Source: Halotia branconii CENA392
GTDB lineage: Bacteria > Cyanobacteriota > Cyanobacteriia > Cyanobacteriales > Nostocaceae
Assembly: GCF_029953635.1 (NCBI RefSeq)
Contig: NZ_CP124543.1
Span: 5,559,455-5,623,454, forward strand
Direction: 5' to 3'
DNA: 64,000 bases
Shown: positions 46,500 through 56,195 of the stretch, in pieces
How the letters are laid out: each line of letters begins with the position of its first letter
Numbering within the stretch: position 1 is the stretch's first letter
Program-made: the position numbers and the translations under genes
The notes under the pieces: generated by a model
The model's database searches: none
What the model was told of the DNA's origin: nothing
What the model saw: the letters and a program-made list of their open reading frames with translations, nothing else

Positions 46500-46850
46500 A
46501 TGCGTCACCGTTGTCGAGTTAAAAAACTCAGTAAACCAGCTGACCAGCGCCGCGCCCTGTTGCGATCGCTTGCGACCGAATTGATCCGTCATGGTCGAAT
46601 CACCACCACTTTAATCCGTGCAAAAGTAGTACGAAGTGAAGTAGACAAAATGATTACCCTAGCTAAAGACGGCTCCTTGGCAGCACGTCGTGAAGCTTTA
46701 GGCTACATCTTTGACAAACAACTAGTTCACGCTTTGTTTGAGCAAGCTCCTACGCGGTATGGTAATCGTCAAGGAGGTTACACCCGCATCCTGCATACTG
46801 TGCCTCGTCGGGGTGACAATGCTCAAATGGCCATAATTGAACTGGTTTAA
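46500..46850 (+). CDS. rplQ: 50S ribosomal protein L17
   Basis: This 116-residue protein starts at the ATG at 46500, which gives [20 protein letters not shown], the family N-terminus. A TTG three codons earlier gives extra residues and is rejected. It sits near the tunnel exit. It follows rpoA by 33 bases, as is usual in the alpha operon. Confidence 0.97.
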   Translation: MRHRCRVKKLSKPADQRRALLRSLATELIRHGRITTTLIRAKVVRSEVDKMITLAKDGSLAARREALGYIFDKQLVHALFEQAPTRYGNRQGGYTRILHTVPRRGDNAQMAIIELV

Positions 46851-46891
46851 AAAGGATGAAGTTTTCGGACTTCAGCCTTGATTGAGATTCT

Positions 46892-47719
46892 ATGTTAGAA
46901 AGCCACCAGCCTACACCAACTGATCGAGTAGCCCTAGTAATTCAATACTTGGGTACTCATTTTCATGGCTGGCAACGGCAAAAACAACACCGTACAGTCC
47001 AAGAAGAGATAGAAATAGCGATCGCTAAAATTCTTGGCCATCATGTGACCTTACATGGTGCTGGGCGAACCGATGCCGGGGTTCACGCTGCTGCTCAAGT
47101 AGCCCATTTCGAGGCTACAAGTTTAATTCCGGCTCACAAATGGGCAACAGTTCTTAACAGCTATCTGCCACCAGATATATTAATAAGAGCTTCAGCTAGT
47201 GTAGATAAACGTTGGCACGCTCGTTTTAGTGCAGCCTATCGACGTTATCGCTACACAATATACACTGAAGATCGGCCGAACTTGTTCGTGAAATCCTTCA
47301 GTTGGCATTATTATTATGCACCCCTAGACGAATCCTTAATCGCAGCTGCTCTGAAACCTTTGTTGGGAAAGCATCATTTAGCTGCATTTCACCGTGCAGG
47401 ATCAAAGCGATCGCATTCCTGGGTAGAGGTACAGGCAGTAGAGTGTATTCGTAGTGGGTCATTTCTCCATATTGAAATACAAGCAGATGGATTTTTATAT
47501 GGCATGGTAAGGCTGTTGGTAGGGATGTTGGCACAAGTTGGTTCTGGGCAGCGGACACTTGCTAGCTTCACCGAACTCTGGAAAGAAGAACGTCGGCAAG
47601 AAGTGAAACACGCCGCACCTCCACAAGGTTTGTGCTTGTTGAGAGTCGGATATCCAGATTTTCCTTTTCCTAACGAGATTTGGTACGACACCCTACCAAA
47701 GCTAGTTCTAAATCAGTAG
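46892..47719 (+). CDS. truA: tRNA pseudouridine(38-40) synthase
   Basis: This 275-residue enzyme isomerises uridines 38-40 in the anticodon stem. The catalytic Asp lies in HGAGRTDAGVHAAAQVAHFE, and the C-terminal FLYGMVRLLVGMLAQVGSGQ block is intact. It lies between rplQ and rplM, a common bacterial arrangement. Confidence 0.96.
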   Translation: MLESHQPTPTDRVALVIQYLGTHFHGWQRQKQHRTVQEEIEIAIAKILGHHVTLHGAGRTDAGVHAAAQVAHFEATSLIPAHKWATVLNSYLPPDILIRASASVDKRWHARFSAAYRRYRYTIYTEDRPNLFVKSFSWHYYYAPLDESLIAAALKPLLGKHHLAAFHRAGSKRSHSWVEVQAVECIRSGSFLHIEIQADGFLYGMVRLLVGMLAQVGSGQRTLASFTELWKEERRQEVKHAAPPQGLCLLRVGYPDFPFPNEIWYDTLPKLVLNQ

Positions 47720-47800
47720 TCATGGGTTAGACCCAAACAACTGAACTGACAACACTTCGACTACGCTCAGTGCATCGCTGACAACTAACAACTGACAAAA

Positions 47801-48256
47801 ATGACTAAAACATACCTTCCTCCTCAAAAAACTATGGAGCGTGATTGGTACGTAGTAGATGCTACTAACCAACGCCTTGGTCGCCTTGCCAGTGAAGTCG
47901 CTCAAATCCTCAGAGGCAAAAACAAAGCTATATTCACTCCTCACTTAGACACAGGTGACTTTGTAATCATCGTTAATGCTGAGAAAGTAGCAGTTACAGG
48001 CAAAAAACGCACCCAAAAAGTTTACCATCGTCATTCCGGTCGTCCTGGCGGGATGAAAACTGAAACTTTTGCCAAGCTACAACAACGCTTACCAGAACGA
48101 ATTATAGAAAAGGCTGTTAAAGGTATGCTGCCTAAAAATAGCTTGGGTAAGCAATTGTTTACTAAACTAAAAGTCTACGCTGGGCCTACTCATCCCCATG
48201 ATGCTCAAAAACCTCAAGAACTAAAAATTAGTACAATTCCTGGAGAAGAAAATTAA
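47801..48256 (+). CDS. rplM: 50S ribosomal protein L13
   Basis: The protein has 151 residues. [20 protein letters not shown] and [20 protein letters not shown] are typical. It is an early assembly protein. Its stop overlaps the rpsI ATG by one base (TAATG). The 81-base gap upstream contains a TCGACTACGCTCAGTGCATC repeat remnant. Confidence 0.97.
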   Translation: MTKTYLPPQKTMERDWYVVDATNQRLGRLASEVAQILRGKNKAIFTPHLDTGDFVIIVNAEKVAVTGKKRTQKVYHRHSGRPGGMKTETFAKLQQRLPERIIEKAVKGMLPKNSLGKQLFTKLKVYAGPTHPHDAQKPQELKISTIPGEEN

Positions 48257-48672
48257 TGCAAGCAGTAGATACTAATAGCGGTCGCGCTGTGTACTGGGGT
48301 ACTGGCCGCCGTAAGTCCGCAGTAGCACGGGTACGTCTAGTTCCTGGTGAAGGTAAGCTAATTGTGAATGGCAAGCCTGGAGACTTGTACTTTCAATTTA
48401 ATGCCAATTACTTGGGAGTTATTAAAGGGCCTCTAGAAACTCTAGGACTAGAAAACGAATATGACATTTTAGTGAAAGCAGAAGGCGGCGGCTTAACCGG
48501 ACAAGCTGATTCTGTTCGGTTGGGTGTTGCTCGTGCTTTGTGTCAATTAGACCCAGACAATCGCCCACCTTTAAAAACTGAAGGTTATCTAACACGCGAT
48601 CCCCGTGCAAAAGAACGGAAAAAATATGGCTTGCACAAAGCTCGCAAAGCGCCTCAGTATTCTAAGCGTTAG
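48256..48672 (+). CDS. rpsI: 30S ribosomal protein S9
   Basis: The gene encodes 138 residues. [20 protein letters not shown] and the C-terminal [14 protein letters not shown] tail, which reaches the P-site tRNA, are intact. It overlaps rplM by one base; GGAGAAG inside rplM serves as its ribosome-binding site. Confidence 0.97.
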   Translation: MQAVDTNSGRAVYWGTGRRKSAVARVRLVPGEGKLIVNGKPGDLYFQFNANYLGVIKGPLETLGLENEYDILVKAEGGGLTGQADSVRLGVARALCQLDPDNRPPLKTEGYLTRDPRAKERKKYGLHKARKAPQYSKR

Positions 48673-48876
48673 GAAATGGGGCATTGAGCATTGAGCATGG
48701 GGGAGGCAGTGCGGTCTTGGGGTTTTTCAAAGTGGAGTAACTGCCGTCATAGGGCATGGCTAATAACCAATAGTTATTCTTTTCTTCTCTTAATCCCTAG
48801 TCTCTAGCCCCTAATCCCTAGTCTCTCTTGGCATCTGCAAAGTTATAATTGATATAGATTCACTACACAAAGAACA
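48673..48876. repeat. repeat spacer before rpmE
   Basis: The spacer carries a GAGGCAGTGCGGTCTTGGGG unit also present twice near 3584-3630. CCCTAGTCTCTAGCCCCTAA heptamers follow. No gene is seen. Confidence 0.55.
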
Positions 48877-49119
48877 ATGGCTAAAGCTGATATTCATCCT
48901 CAGTGGTATCCAGACGCTAAAGTTTACTGTAACGGTCAAGTAGTAATGACTGTTGGCTCTACCAAGCCAGAATTACACGTAGATGTTTGGTCGGGAAATC
49001 ACCCTTTTTACACAGGTACTCAGAAAATTATTGACACCGAAGGTCGAGTTGAGCGCTTCCTCCGCAAATATGGTATGTCCAGCACTCAAGCCTCTGGCGA
49101 CGACCAAAACAAAAAGTAG
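48877..49119 (+). CDS. rpmE: 50S ribosomal protein L31
   Basis: This 80-residue L31 reads ADIHPQWYPDAKVYCNGQVV and HPFYTGTQKIIDTEGRVERF. The N-terminal CxxC zinc pair of the C+ form is not present (only Cys18 is seen), so it is a zinc-independent form. It bridges the subunits. The ATG follows ACAAAGAACA. Confidence 0.96.
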   Translation: MAKADIHPQWYPDAKVYCNGQVVMTVGSTKPELHVDVWSGNHPFYTGTQKIIDTEGRVERFLRKYGMSSTQASGDDQNKK

Positions 49120-49122
49120 CGG

Positions 49123-49188
49123 GTTGGCTCTGCTGTTAACGACGACCCTGCGTCTGCTGGGTCGATTGTCATTTTTTGCCGAGCCAAT
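49123..49188 (+). terminator. nested stem-loop between rpmE and prfA
   Basis: An outer stem GTTGGCTC (49123-49130) pairs with GAGCCAAT (49181-49188), and an inner stem CGACCC (49143-49148) pairs with GGGTCG (49159-49164). A T6 run lies on the right arm side (49172-49177) after the inner stem. The inner hairpin plus T-run could terminate part of the transcripts before prfA. Confidence 0.5.
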
Positions 49189-49218
49189 TTGTTATTTTAA
49201 GGAGCGATCGCATTTGTC

Positions 49219-50316
49219 ATGGCTGAATCATACCTGTTAGAAAAACTCAAATCCGTTGAACAAACTTTTAATGAATTAACTCGTCGCTTGGCTGACCCTG
49301 ATACTGCTAACAATCCTGATGAGTATCAAGAAATTGCCAAGTCGCGTTCTTCCTTGGAAGAAGTAGTAACTACTTATGATACTTGGAAAGTAGCCCAAGA
49401 AGACTTAACAGGAGCGCGTCAGGTTTATAAAGAATCTGCGAGTGACCCAGAGTTGCAAGAAATGGCAGCACTGGAAGTAAAAGAATTAGAAGAAAAAATA
49501 GAATATTTAGAAGATCGCTTGAAAGTCTTACTGCTACCCCGCGACCCCAACGATGAGAAAAATATCATGTTGGAAATTCGCGCTGGTACTGGTGGCGATG
49601 AAGCGAGTATTTGGGCTGGCGATTTGATGCGGATGTATACGCGTTATGCTCAAACTCAAGGCTGGAAAGTTTCGTTGGTGAGCGAATCTCTCGGTGAAAT
49701 GGGCGGCTGGAAAGAAGTCATTTTAGAAATTAAAGGTGACAACGTTTACAGTCAGCTGAAGTTTGAAGCTGGGGTGCATCGTGTGCAGCGTGTGCCAACA
49801 ACTGAAGCTGGGGGAAGGGTTCACACCTCTACTGCGACAGTAGCGATTATGCCAGAAGTGGATGACGTAGAAATCCACATTGACCCGAAAGATATTGAAA
49901 TGAGTACGGCTCGTTCTGGTGGTGCTGGTGGACAAAACGTCAACAAAGTAGAAACAGCTGCTGACTTGTTCCACAAACCAACAGGAATACGGATTTTCTG
50001 TACAGAAGAACGTAGCCAGTTGCAAAACAAAGAACGGGCGATGCAAATTCTGCGGGCAAAACTGTACGAAATGAAGTTACACGAACAACAAGAAGAGGTA
50101 ACTTCGATGCGGCGATCGCAGGTTGGGACAGGATCGCGATCGGAAAAAATTCGCACCTACAACTATAAAGATAACCGCGTTACCGACCACCGTTTAGGTC
50201 AAAACTATTCTCTTAATCCTGTTCTGGAAGGCGATTTAGAGACGGTTGTTCAATCTTGTATCTCTCAAGACCAGCAGGAACGTTTAGCAGAATTGGCAGC
50301 TTCTAGTAGTAACTAA
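49219..50316 (+). CDS. prfA: peptide chain release factor 1
   Basis: This 365-residue factor reads UAA and UAG. The catalytic GGQ motif sits in [16 protein letters not shown], and the RF1-type context [19 protein letters not shown] and [20 protein letters not shown] separates it from RF2. Class and length are clear. It closes the ribosomal cluster and is followed by a strong terminator. Confidence 0.97.
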   Translation: MAESYLLEKLKSVEQTFNELTRRLADPDTANNPDEYQEIAKSRSSLEEVVTTYDTWKVAQEDLTGARQVYKESASDPELQEMAALEVKELEEKIEYLEDRLKVLLLPRDPNDEKNIMLEIRAGTGGDEASIWAGDLMRMYTRYAQTQGWKVSLVSESLGEMGGWKEVILEIKGDNVYSQLKFEAGVHRVQRVPTTEAGGRVHTSTATVAIMPEVDDVEIHIDPKDIEMSTARSGGAGGQNVNKVETAADLFHKPTGIRIFCTEERSQLQNKERAMQILRAKLYEMKLHEQQEEVTSMRRSQVGTGSRSEKIRTYNYKDNRVTDHRLGQNYSLNPVLEGDLETVVQSCISQDQQERLAELAASSSN

Positions 50317-50339
50317 TATTTAGCTATTCAATAATGTAG

Positions 50340-50384
50340 AAAACCGCTTATGCTGTTATTTTTAAAGCATACAGGCGGTTTTTT
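50340..50384 (+). terminator. terminator after prfA
   Basis: AAAACCGC-TTATGCT pairs with AGCATA-CAGGCGGTTTT around a TGTTATTTTTAA loop with a small bulge, and a T6 tract follows. It is a typical Rho-independent terminator 24 bases after the prfA stop and closes the long cluster. Confidence 0.8.
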
Positions 50385-50438
50385 AGTCTACTTAGATTGG
50401 GCTGATGTTAGGACAATCAACGTTTTGGAGGCACTGCG

Positions 50439-50471
50439 AGATCCCCGACTTTTTCAAGAAGTCGGGGATCT
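50439..50471. repeat. perfect 13-bp hairpin repeat
   Basis: AGATCCCCGACTT (50439-50451) pairs exactly with AAGTCGGGGATCT (50459-50471) around TTTCAAG. This is a common filler palindrome in filamentous cyanobacteria. No T-run follows. Confidence 0.6.
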
Positions 50472-50581
50472 GACCGCCATTATTTATGTGCGTTAATTTG
50501 CTTGATGTTTTTCACCATTTTTGTTAATTAATTCATAACATAGGAATTGCTAAAAGTACTTAGGCTAATTCCCAATTCAAA

Positions 50582-53059
50582 ATGCCAGCAACACCTGAAA
50601 GTCTCAATAAGTTTGTTAGTTTTTGTCAGCAGCACATTAATGGACACGAAAAGAGAGAAGCACAAACGTTTTTAGACCGCTTTTTTCAGGCTTTTGGGCA
50701 TGAAGGGGCGCTAGAAGTTGGAGCAAGTTTCGAGGAAGCGATAAAAAAAGGCAGTAAGACGGGTAAGACTGGTTTTGCTGATTTGGTATGGAAACCCCGC
50801 GTTTTAATTGAGATGAAAAAACGTGGTGAGGATTTAAGCAAGCATTATTCTCAGGCGTTTGATTATTGGACGAGGTTAGTACCAGATCGTCCGCGTTATG
50901 TTTTGCTGTGCAATTTTGACGAATTTTGGATTTTTGACTTTGATATTCAATTAGATACACCCGTTGATAAAATATCTCTGGAGCAACTGCCAGAAAGGGC
51001 GGGAGCCTTTGCGTTTATGGAGTTTGGCAACAAAACTCCTGTTTTCAATAATAATCAGGTGGAAGTTACAGAACGGGCTGCCCGTCGTATGGGTGAGTTG
51101 CTGCTGGAACTGGAGAAGCGCGGGATTGAGAAGTTGACAGCGCAGCGTTTTATTTTGCAGTGTGTCTTAGCAATGTTTGCGGAAGATAGGCAACTTTTAC
51201 CCCGTGATATGTTTATTTCCTGTGTTCAGGATTGCATGAGTGGAGGAAGTTCTTATGATGTTTTGGGTGGATTATTTCGGGAAATGAATTTGCCGGGAAT
51301 TACGCCAGCGGGACGTTATAAAGGCGTAGATTATTTCAATGGTGGGTTGTTTTCCCAGATTCACGCGATTGAATTGACAAGGGAAGAATTGAATTTTTTG
51401 GATGTATCAGCGAAGGAGAATTGGAGTAAGGTACGTCCTGCTATTTTTGGTAATTTGTTTGAAGGAACGGTAGATAAAAAAGAGCGTCATGCACGGGGTA
51501 TTCACTTTACCTCAGAAGCGGACATTATGAAAATTGTGCGCCCGACGATTAGCCGCTACTGGGAAGAAAGAATTGAATCAGCTAATACAATTGGTGAATT
51601 ATCGACGTTGCAATTAGAATTACAAAGTTATCGCGTACTTGATCCAGCTTGTGGTTCGGGTAATTTTCTCTATATAGCGTATCAAGAACTTAAAAGAATC
51701 GAAATTTTACTATTAGAGAAGATGCAACAGCGCCGTAGATCAGAAGATAAACAAATGCAAATGGGTTTTGTCACACCATTAAATTTTTTTGGTATGGATA
51801 CTAACCCTTTTGCTGTAGAATTGGCTAGAGTTACGCTGATGATTGCGCGGAAGATTGCAATTGATAATTTGCAATTAACTGAGCCGGCGTTACCTCTAGA
51901 TTCTTTGGATAATAATATTGTTTGTCAGGATGCGTTATTTAGTGAATGGCCAAAGGCTAATGCAATTATTGGTAATCCGCCATTTTTAGGTGGCAAGCAT
52001 ATCAGAATAGCTTTAGGTGACGAATATATAGATAAAGTTTTTAAATGTTTTCCTAATGTCAAAGATTCAGTAGATTTTTGTGCTTATTGGTTTAGGTTAG
52101 CTCATGAACATATTGATGAAAAAGGTAGAGCAGGATTAGTTGCTACTAACTCTATTAGTCAAGGTAAAAGTAGAGTTGCAGCATTAGATTACATTAATCA
52201 AAATGGTGGTTATATTCATGAAGCGGTTTCTACTCAAACGTGGTCAGGTGAAGCTAAGGTTCATGTAAGCATTGTTAATTGGAGTAAAACTAACCCACAT
52301 AAGTATTATTTGGATAACCAAATAGTTTCACAAATAAATTCTTCTTTAGCATCAACAATTGATGTTTCTCAGGCTGTCCGCTTGAAAGTCAACCTTAATA
52401 AATGCTTTCAGGGTATAACTCCTCGTGGTGCAGGTTTTATTGTTACTGAAAAGCAAATCATAGAGTGGCTTGCTTTTGATTCAAAATATCACAATATTTT
52501 TAAGAAATTTTCAGATGCTACAAGTTTAACTAAGAGTATTAACTGTATTCCTAAACGCTGGATTATTGATTTTAATAATATGAGTATCGAGGAAGCAAAT
52601 ATTTATGTTTCTATTATTGAATACGTTAAGATTAATGTAAAACCACAACGTGAGTATACACAAGATATTGAAGCTATTAAATACTGGTGGAAATTTTGGC
52701 GATTACGGCCAGAACTGAGAGAAGCAATTGAACCTTTATCATATTACTTTAATATTCCCAGACATTCCAAATGGTTTATTTTTGTTCCTGCTCAATCTGA
52801 TTGGCTTCCTGGTGACTCAACCACTGTTGTTGCATCAGACGACTTTTACATTTTGGGAATCCTCACATCTAAAGTTCATCGCGTTTGGGTTAAAGCTCAA
52901 AGTTCAACTTTAAAGAGTGATACTCGCTACACTCATAACAGCTGCTTTGAAACCTTCCCTTTTCCCCAAACCCCCGACACTAAATTAGTGCGACAAATTC
53001 GCGCCAAGGCCGAAGAACTCCATGAATACCGGACACAACAAATGGAGTCTAAATATTGA
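50582..53059 (+). CDS. type IIL restriction-methyltransferase, MmeI-like, cut by stop
   Basis: This 825-residue enzyme combines cleavage and methylation in one chain. The N-terminal nuclease has Asp67 in GFADLVWKP and the E77-M-K79 motif, spaced as in MmeI. A helical connector follows. The gamma-class adenine methyltransferase has SAM-motif DPACGSG at 354-360 and catalytic NPPF at 465-468. The C-terminal part holds the target-recognition region up to about 800. A TGA at 53057-53059 ends the frame, but the same frame then stays open for 68 more codons to TAA at 53264-53266 and still reads like protein. The gene is thus a nonsense-truncated allele, perhaps still active. Confidence 0.85.
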   Translation: MPATPESLNKFVSFCQQHINGHEKREAQTFLDRFFQAFGHEGALEVGASFEEAIKKGSKTGKTGFADLVWKPRVLIEMKKRGEDLSKHYSQAFDYWTRLVPDRPRYVLLCNFDEFWIFDFDIQLDTPVDKISLEQLPERAGAFAFMEFGNKTPVFNNNQVEVTERAARRMGELLLELEKRGIEKLTAQRFILQCVLAMFAEDRQLLPRDMFISCVQDCMSGGSSYDVLGGLFREMNLPGITPAGRYKGVDYFNGGLFSQIHAIELTREELNFLDVSAKENWSKVRPAIFGNLFEGTVDKKERHARGIHFTSEADIMKIVRPTISRYWEERIESANTIGELSTLQLELQSYRVLDPACGSGNFLYIAYQELKRIEILLLEKMQQRRRSEDKQMQMGFVTPLNFFGMDTNPFAVELARVTLMIARKIAIDNLQLTEPALPLDSLDNNIVCQDALFSEWPKANAIIGNPPFLGGKHIRIALGDEYIDKVFKCFPNVKDSVDFCAYWFRLAHEHIDEKGRAGLVATNSISQGKSRVAALDYINQNGGYIHEAVSTQTWSGEAKVHVSIVNWSKTNPHKYYLDNQIVSQINSSLASTIDVSQAVRLKVNLNKCFQGITPRGAGFIVTEKQIIEWLAFDSKYHNIFKKFSDATSLTKSINCIPKRWIIDFNNMSIEEANIYVSIIEYVKINVKPQREYTQDIEAIKYWWKFWRLRPELREAIEPLSYYFNIPRHSKWFIFVPAQSDWLPGDSTTVVASDDFYILGILTSKVHRVWVKAQSSTLKSDTRYTHNSCFETFPFPQTPDTKLVRQIRAKAEELHEYRTQQMESKY

Positions 53060-53266
53060 GGAATTACCACCCTATACAACAAACTTTTTAACGAACCCAC
53101 CAGCCAACTTTATAAATTGCATGAACAGTTAGATAAATTGGTAATGCAAGCCTATAACTTTCAACCTAACGACGATATTTTAGAAAAGCTGTTGATATTG
53201 AATTTAGAATTAGCAGATAAAGAGAAACAGGGTAAACCCGTCATTGGACCTTGGTCGCCAATTTAA
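53060..53266 (+). pseudogene. cut-off C-terminus of the type IIL enzyme
   Basis: This stretch is in frame with the enzyme upstream, after its TGA. It reads GITTLYNKLFNEPTSQLYKL, then HEQLDKLVMQAYNFQPNDD, then ILEKLLILNLELADKEKQGK and PVIGPWSPI. The helical, charged composition and lack of any own start show it is the natural end of the 894-residue protein. Readthrough or a sequencing error could restore it. Confidence 0.8.
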
Positions 53267-53417
53267 AATATGAATGAGTATCACGCAAAGGCGCAAAGTA
53301 TAAGATTTAGTATTTTTAACTAAATTTAGCAACGCCTAAATTTAGTTATCACCTCTGAGATACTCTGCGCTTACCTTAGCGCCCCTCTGCGTTAAAATCT
53401 CTAATAGTATCAGTATC

Positions 53418-54186
53418 TTTTATCGCCTATTTCAAGACTTCCCTAACATCTTTTTTGAACTCATTGGCAATTATCCTGAACAAGCGAATATATACCAATT
53501 TTCATCAGTCGAAGTTAAACAAACAGCCTTCAGAATTGATGGTGTATTTTTACCTATACAAACTACTGAAAACCCAATTTACTTTGTCGAAGTACAATTT
53601 CAACCAGATAACGAAATTTACTCACGATTGTTTGCAGAAATATGTTTATATCTCCGGCAAAATAAACCTCAAAATGACTGGAATGCTGTAGTTTTATACC
53701 CTACTAGGAGTATAGATACAGGAAATATCAAACATTATCGTGAGTTCTTCACTAGTCAGCGAGTTAGACGAATTTATCTAGACGAATTAGGTGAATCTTA
53801 ATCTCTACCAATTGGTATCGCCACCATTAAATTAATAATTGCCACTGAAGATACTGCGGATAAACAGAACCAAACAAGAAATCAACTCACAACTGCAACA
53901 GCAGCAATTACTACAATTAATAGAGACAATCTTGGTTTATAAATTGCCCCAAATGGGTAGAAAGGAGATAGAGGCAATGTTTGGATTAAGCGAGTTAAAG
54001 CAAACGCGAGTTTATCAAGAAGCCTTTCAGGAAGGACAAGAAGAAGGCGAACGTCTAGGTAAATTAAAAGCAGTCCTACCAATGTTATCAGCTGGGTTGA
54101 GCGTAGAGCAGATAGCGGAATCTTTAGATTTGAGTGTAGAGCAAGTAAGACAAGCTGCACAACACCTGCCTTCTAGTGAAGGGTAA
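53418..54186 (+). pseudogene. decayed DUF2887/Rpn-family nuclease gene
   Basis: Frame 1 runs from 53418: FYRLFQDFPNIFFELIGNYP, then FVEVQFQPDNEIYSRLFAEI, then RRIYLDELGES followed by TAA. It then continues as SLPIGIATIKLIIATEDTAD before a frameshift near 53855-53870. The third part reads NRTKQEINSQLQQQQLLQLI, EAMFGLSELKQTRVYQEAFQ and ends HLPSSEG. The family normally starts MxTDxxFYxxF. Here no start codon precedes FYRLF. Three lesions (start lost, stop, frameshift) make it a pseudogene of the PD-(D/E)XK recombination-promoting nuclease/transposase family. The last 115-codon frame alone is not a gene. Confidence 0.85.
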
Positions 54187-54285
54187 TAGTGCAAAAAAGC
54201 AGAATCTTGAGTTAATTTTTGTTAATATTGGAAGCGGTGTTAGTATTTCGTCTTTAACTACCCATCCCTACCTGAGAGAAACTTG

Positions 54286-55980
54286 ATGCTGCGACTCGAA
54301 CATATCAGTAAAATTTATCCTACAGGCGAGGTTCTCAAAGATATCAACTGGGAAGTCAAACCAGGCGATCGCATTGGCTTAGTCGGTGTTAATGGTGCGG
54401 GAAAATCTACTCAGTTAAAGATTATCACTGGAGAAATTGAACCCACAGCCGGCGAAATCATTCGTCCCGCCAGTTTGCACATAGCCTACCTCAACCAAGA
54501 GTTTGAAGTTGATCCCAGTCGCACTGTTAGAGAAGAATTTTGGACAGTTTTTAAAGAAGCTAACCAAGTACAAATGTCTCTAACCCAGGTGCAGCGCGAG
54601 ATGGAAACAGCTACACCAGAACAACTAGATAAACTAATTGATAAATTAGATCGCTTGCAGCGTCAGTTTGAAGCTTTGGATGGCTATGGTTTAGACGCAC
54701 GTATTGGAAAAATCTTACCAGAAATGGGGTTTGACCCTGAAGATGGCGATCGCCTCGTCAGTGCTTTCTCTGGTGGTTGGCAAATGCGGATGAGTTTGGG
54801 TAAAATCCTTCTGCAAAAGCCCGATGTTTTGCTGCTGGATGAACCAACAAACCACCTGGACTTAGAAACCATTGAGTGGTTAGAAAATTACCTCAAAGGG
54901 TTGACTACGCCAATGGTTATAGTCTCCCATGACCGAGAATTTCTTGACCGCCTCTGCACCCAAATTGTAGAAACTGAACGTGGGGTTTCTACTACTTACC
55001 TTGGTAACTACTCGGCGTACTTACAACAAAAAGCTGAAAGTCAAGCAGCACAACTTAGCGCCTACGAACGCCAGCAAAAAGAGTTAGATAAACAACAAGC
55101 ATTTGTCGATAGATTCCGCGCCAGTGCGACTCGCAGCACCCAAGCAAAAAGCCGGGAAAAGCAGCTAGATAAAGTTGAGCGCATTGAAGCACCGATTGCT
55201 GGAGTTAAAACTCTGCACTTTCGTTTTCCTCCTGCACCTCGTAGTGGTAGGGAAGTAGTAGATATTAAGGATTTAACTCATATCTACGATGATAAAATTT
55301 TATTTTTGGGAACGAGCCTTTTAATTGAAAGAGGCGATCGCATTGCTTTTCTAGGCCCCAACGGTGCTGGAAAATCTACGCTTTTGCGTGTGATTATGGG
55401 TATGGAACCACCCACAGAAGGCAGCGTGCAATTAGGCGATCACAACGTCATTCCTGGCTATTTTGAGCAAAATCAAGCCGAAGCTTTGGATTTGAAGAAA
55501 ACAGTTATGGAAACAATCCATGACGAAGTTCCAGATTGGGATAATCAAGAAGTCCGCACGCTTTTAGGACGATTTTTATTTACTGGCGACACTGTATTTA
55601 AATCGGTGGGAGCATTGAGTGGTGGAGAAAAAGCCCGTCTGGCATTAGCTAAAATGCTTTTACGTCCAGCAAATTTGCTGATTTTGGATGAGCCGACAAA
55701 TCATCTAGATATTCCGGCAAAAGAAATGTTGGAAGAATCTCTGCAAAATTATGATGGTACAGCGATCGTCGTTTCTCACGACCGATATTTTATTTCTCAA
55801 GTAGCCAACAAAATTGTCGAAATTCGTGATGGTGAATTTCGTGTCTATTTAGGCGATTATCATTACTATCAAGAAAAGATTGCTGAAGAAAAAGAACAAG
55901 CTAAATTAGCAGCGATCGCTGCTGAAAAAGCCGCTAAAAAGGCTGCTAAAGCTGCCAAATCTTCTGCAAAAAAAAAGTAA
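54286..55980 (+). CDS. ABC-F family ATP-binding protein
   Basis: The protein has 564 residues from the ATG at 54286 (LRLEHISKIYPTGEVLK), with GAGAG upstream. Two ATP-binding domains are present, each with Walker A (GVNGAGKST and GPNGAGKST), signature (AFSGGW and LSGGEKARLALAKMLL) and Walker B (LLLDEPTNHLDLET and LILDEPTNHLDIPA). The linker between the domains and the Lys/Ala-rich tail (EKAAKKAAKAAKSSAKKK) are typical. No membrane span is present. ABC-F proteins act on the ribosome (translation factor or antibiotic protection). The exact subgroup cannot be fixed here. Confidence 0.93.
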   Translation: MLRLEHISKIYPTGEVLKDINWEVKPGDRIGLVGVNGAGKSTQLKIITGEIEPTAGEIIRPASLHIAYLNQEFEVDPSRTVREEFWTVFKEANQVQMSLTQVQREMETATPEQLDKLIDKLDRLQRQFEALDGYGLDARIGKILPEMGFDPEDGDRLVSAFSGGWQMRMSLGKILLQKPDVLLLDEPTNHLDLETIEWLENYLKGLTTPMVIVSHDREFLDRLCTQIVETERGVSTTYLGNYSAYLQQKAESQAAQLSAYERQQKELDKQQAFVDRFRASATRSTQAKSREKQLDKVERIEAPIAGVKTLHFRFPPAPRSGREVVDIKDLTHIYDDKILFLGTSLLIERGDRIAFLGPNGAGKSTLLRVIMGMEPPTEGSVQLGDHNVIPGYFEQNQAEALDLKKTVMETIHDEVPDWDNQEVRTLLGRFLFTGDTVFKSVGALSGGEKARLALAKMLLRPANLLILDEPTNHLDIPAKEMLEESLQNYDGTAIVVSHDRYFISQVANKIVEIRDGEFRVYLGDYHYYQEKIAEEKEQAKLAAIAAEKAAKKAAKAAKSSAKKK

Positions 55981-56195
55981 CCAACTTAGTTAGTAGTAGT
56001 GTTTTAGAGCTACTACTAATAAATCAATAATTCAAATATCATATAAATACACATAAAAATTTACTAAGATTAAGAAAAGACTAAGAAAACTATAAAGTAA
56101 TTAATAAAATTAAGTTAACAGGCATAAATTCACTTGCAGCGGTGATTAGCAGTGGTATCATTCGGGTATTACAAAAAGTAAAGGGCAATTTTACT

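Noticed and set aside
53839-54186. 115-codon frame taken as an independent gene
   Set aside because: It is the frameshifted C-terminal third of the DUF2887-family pseudogene; its first codons derive from the other frame.
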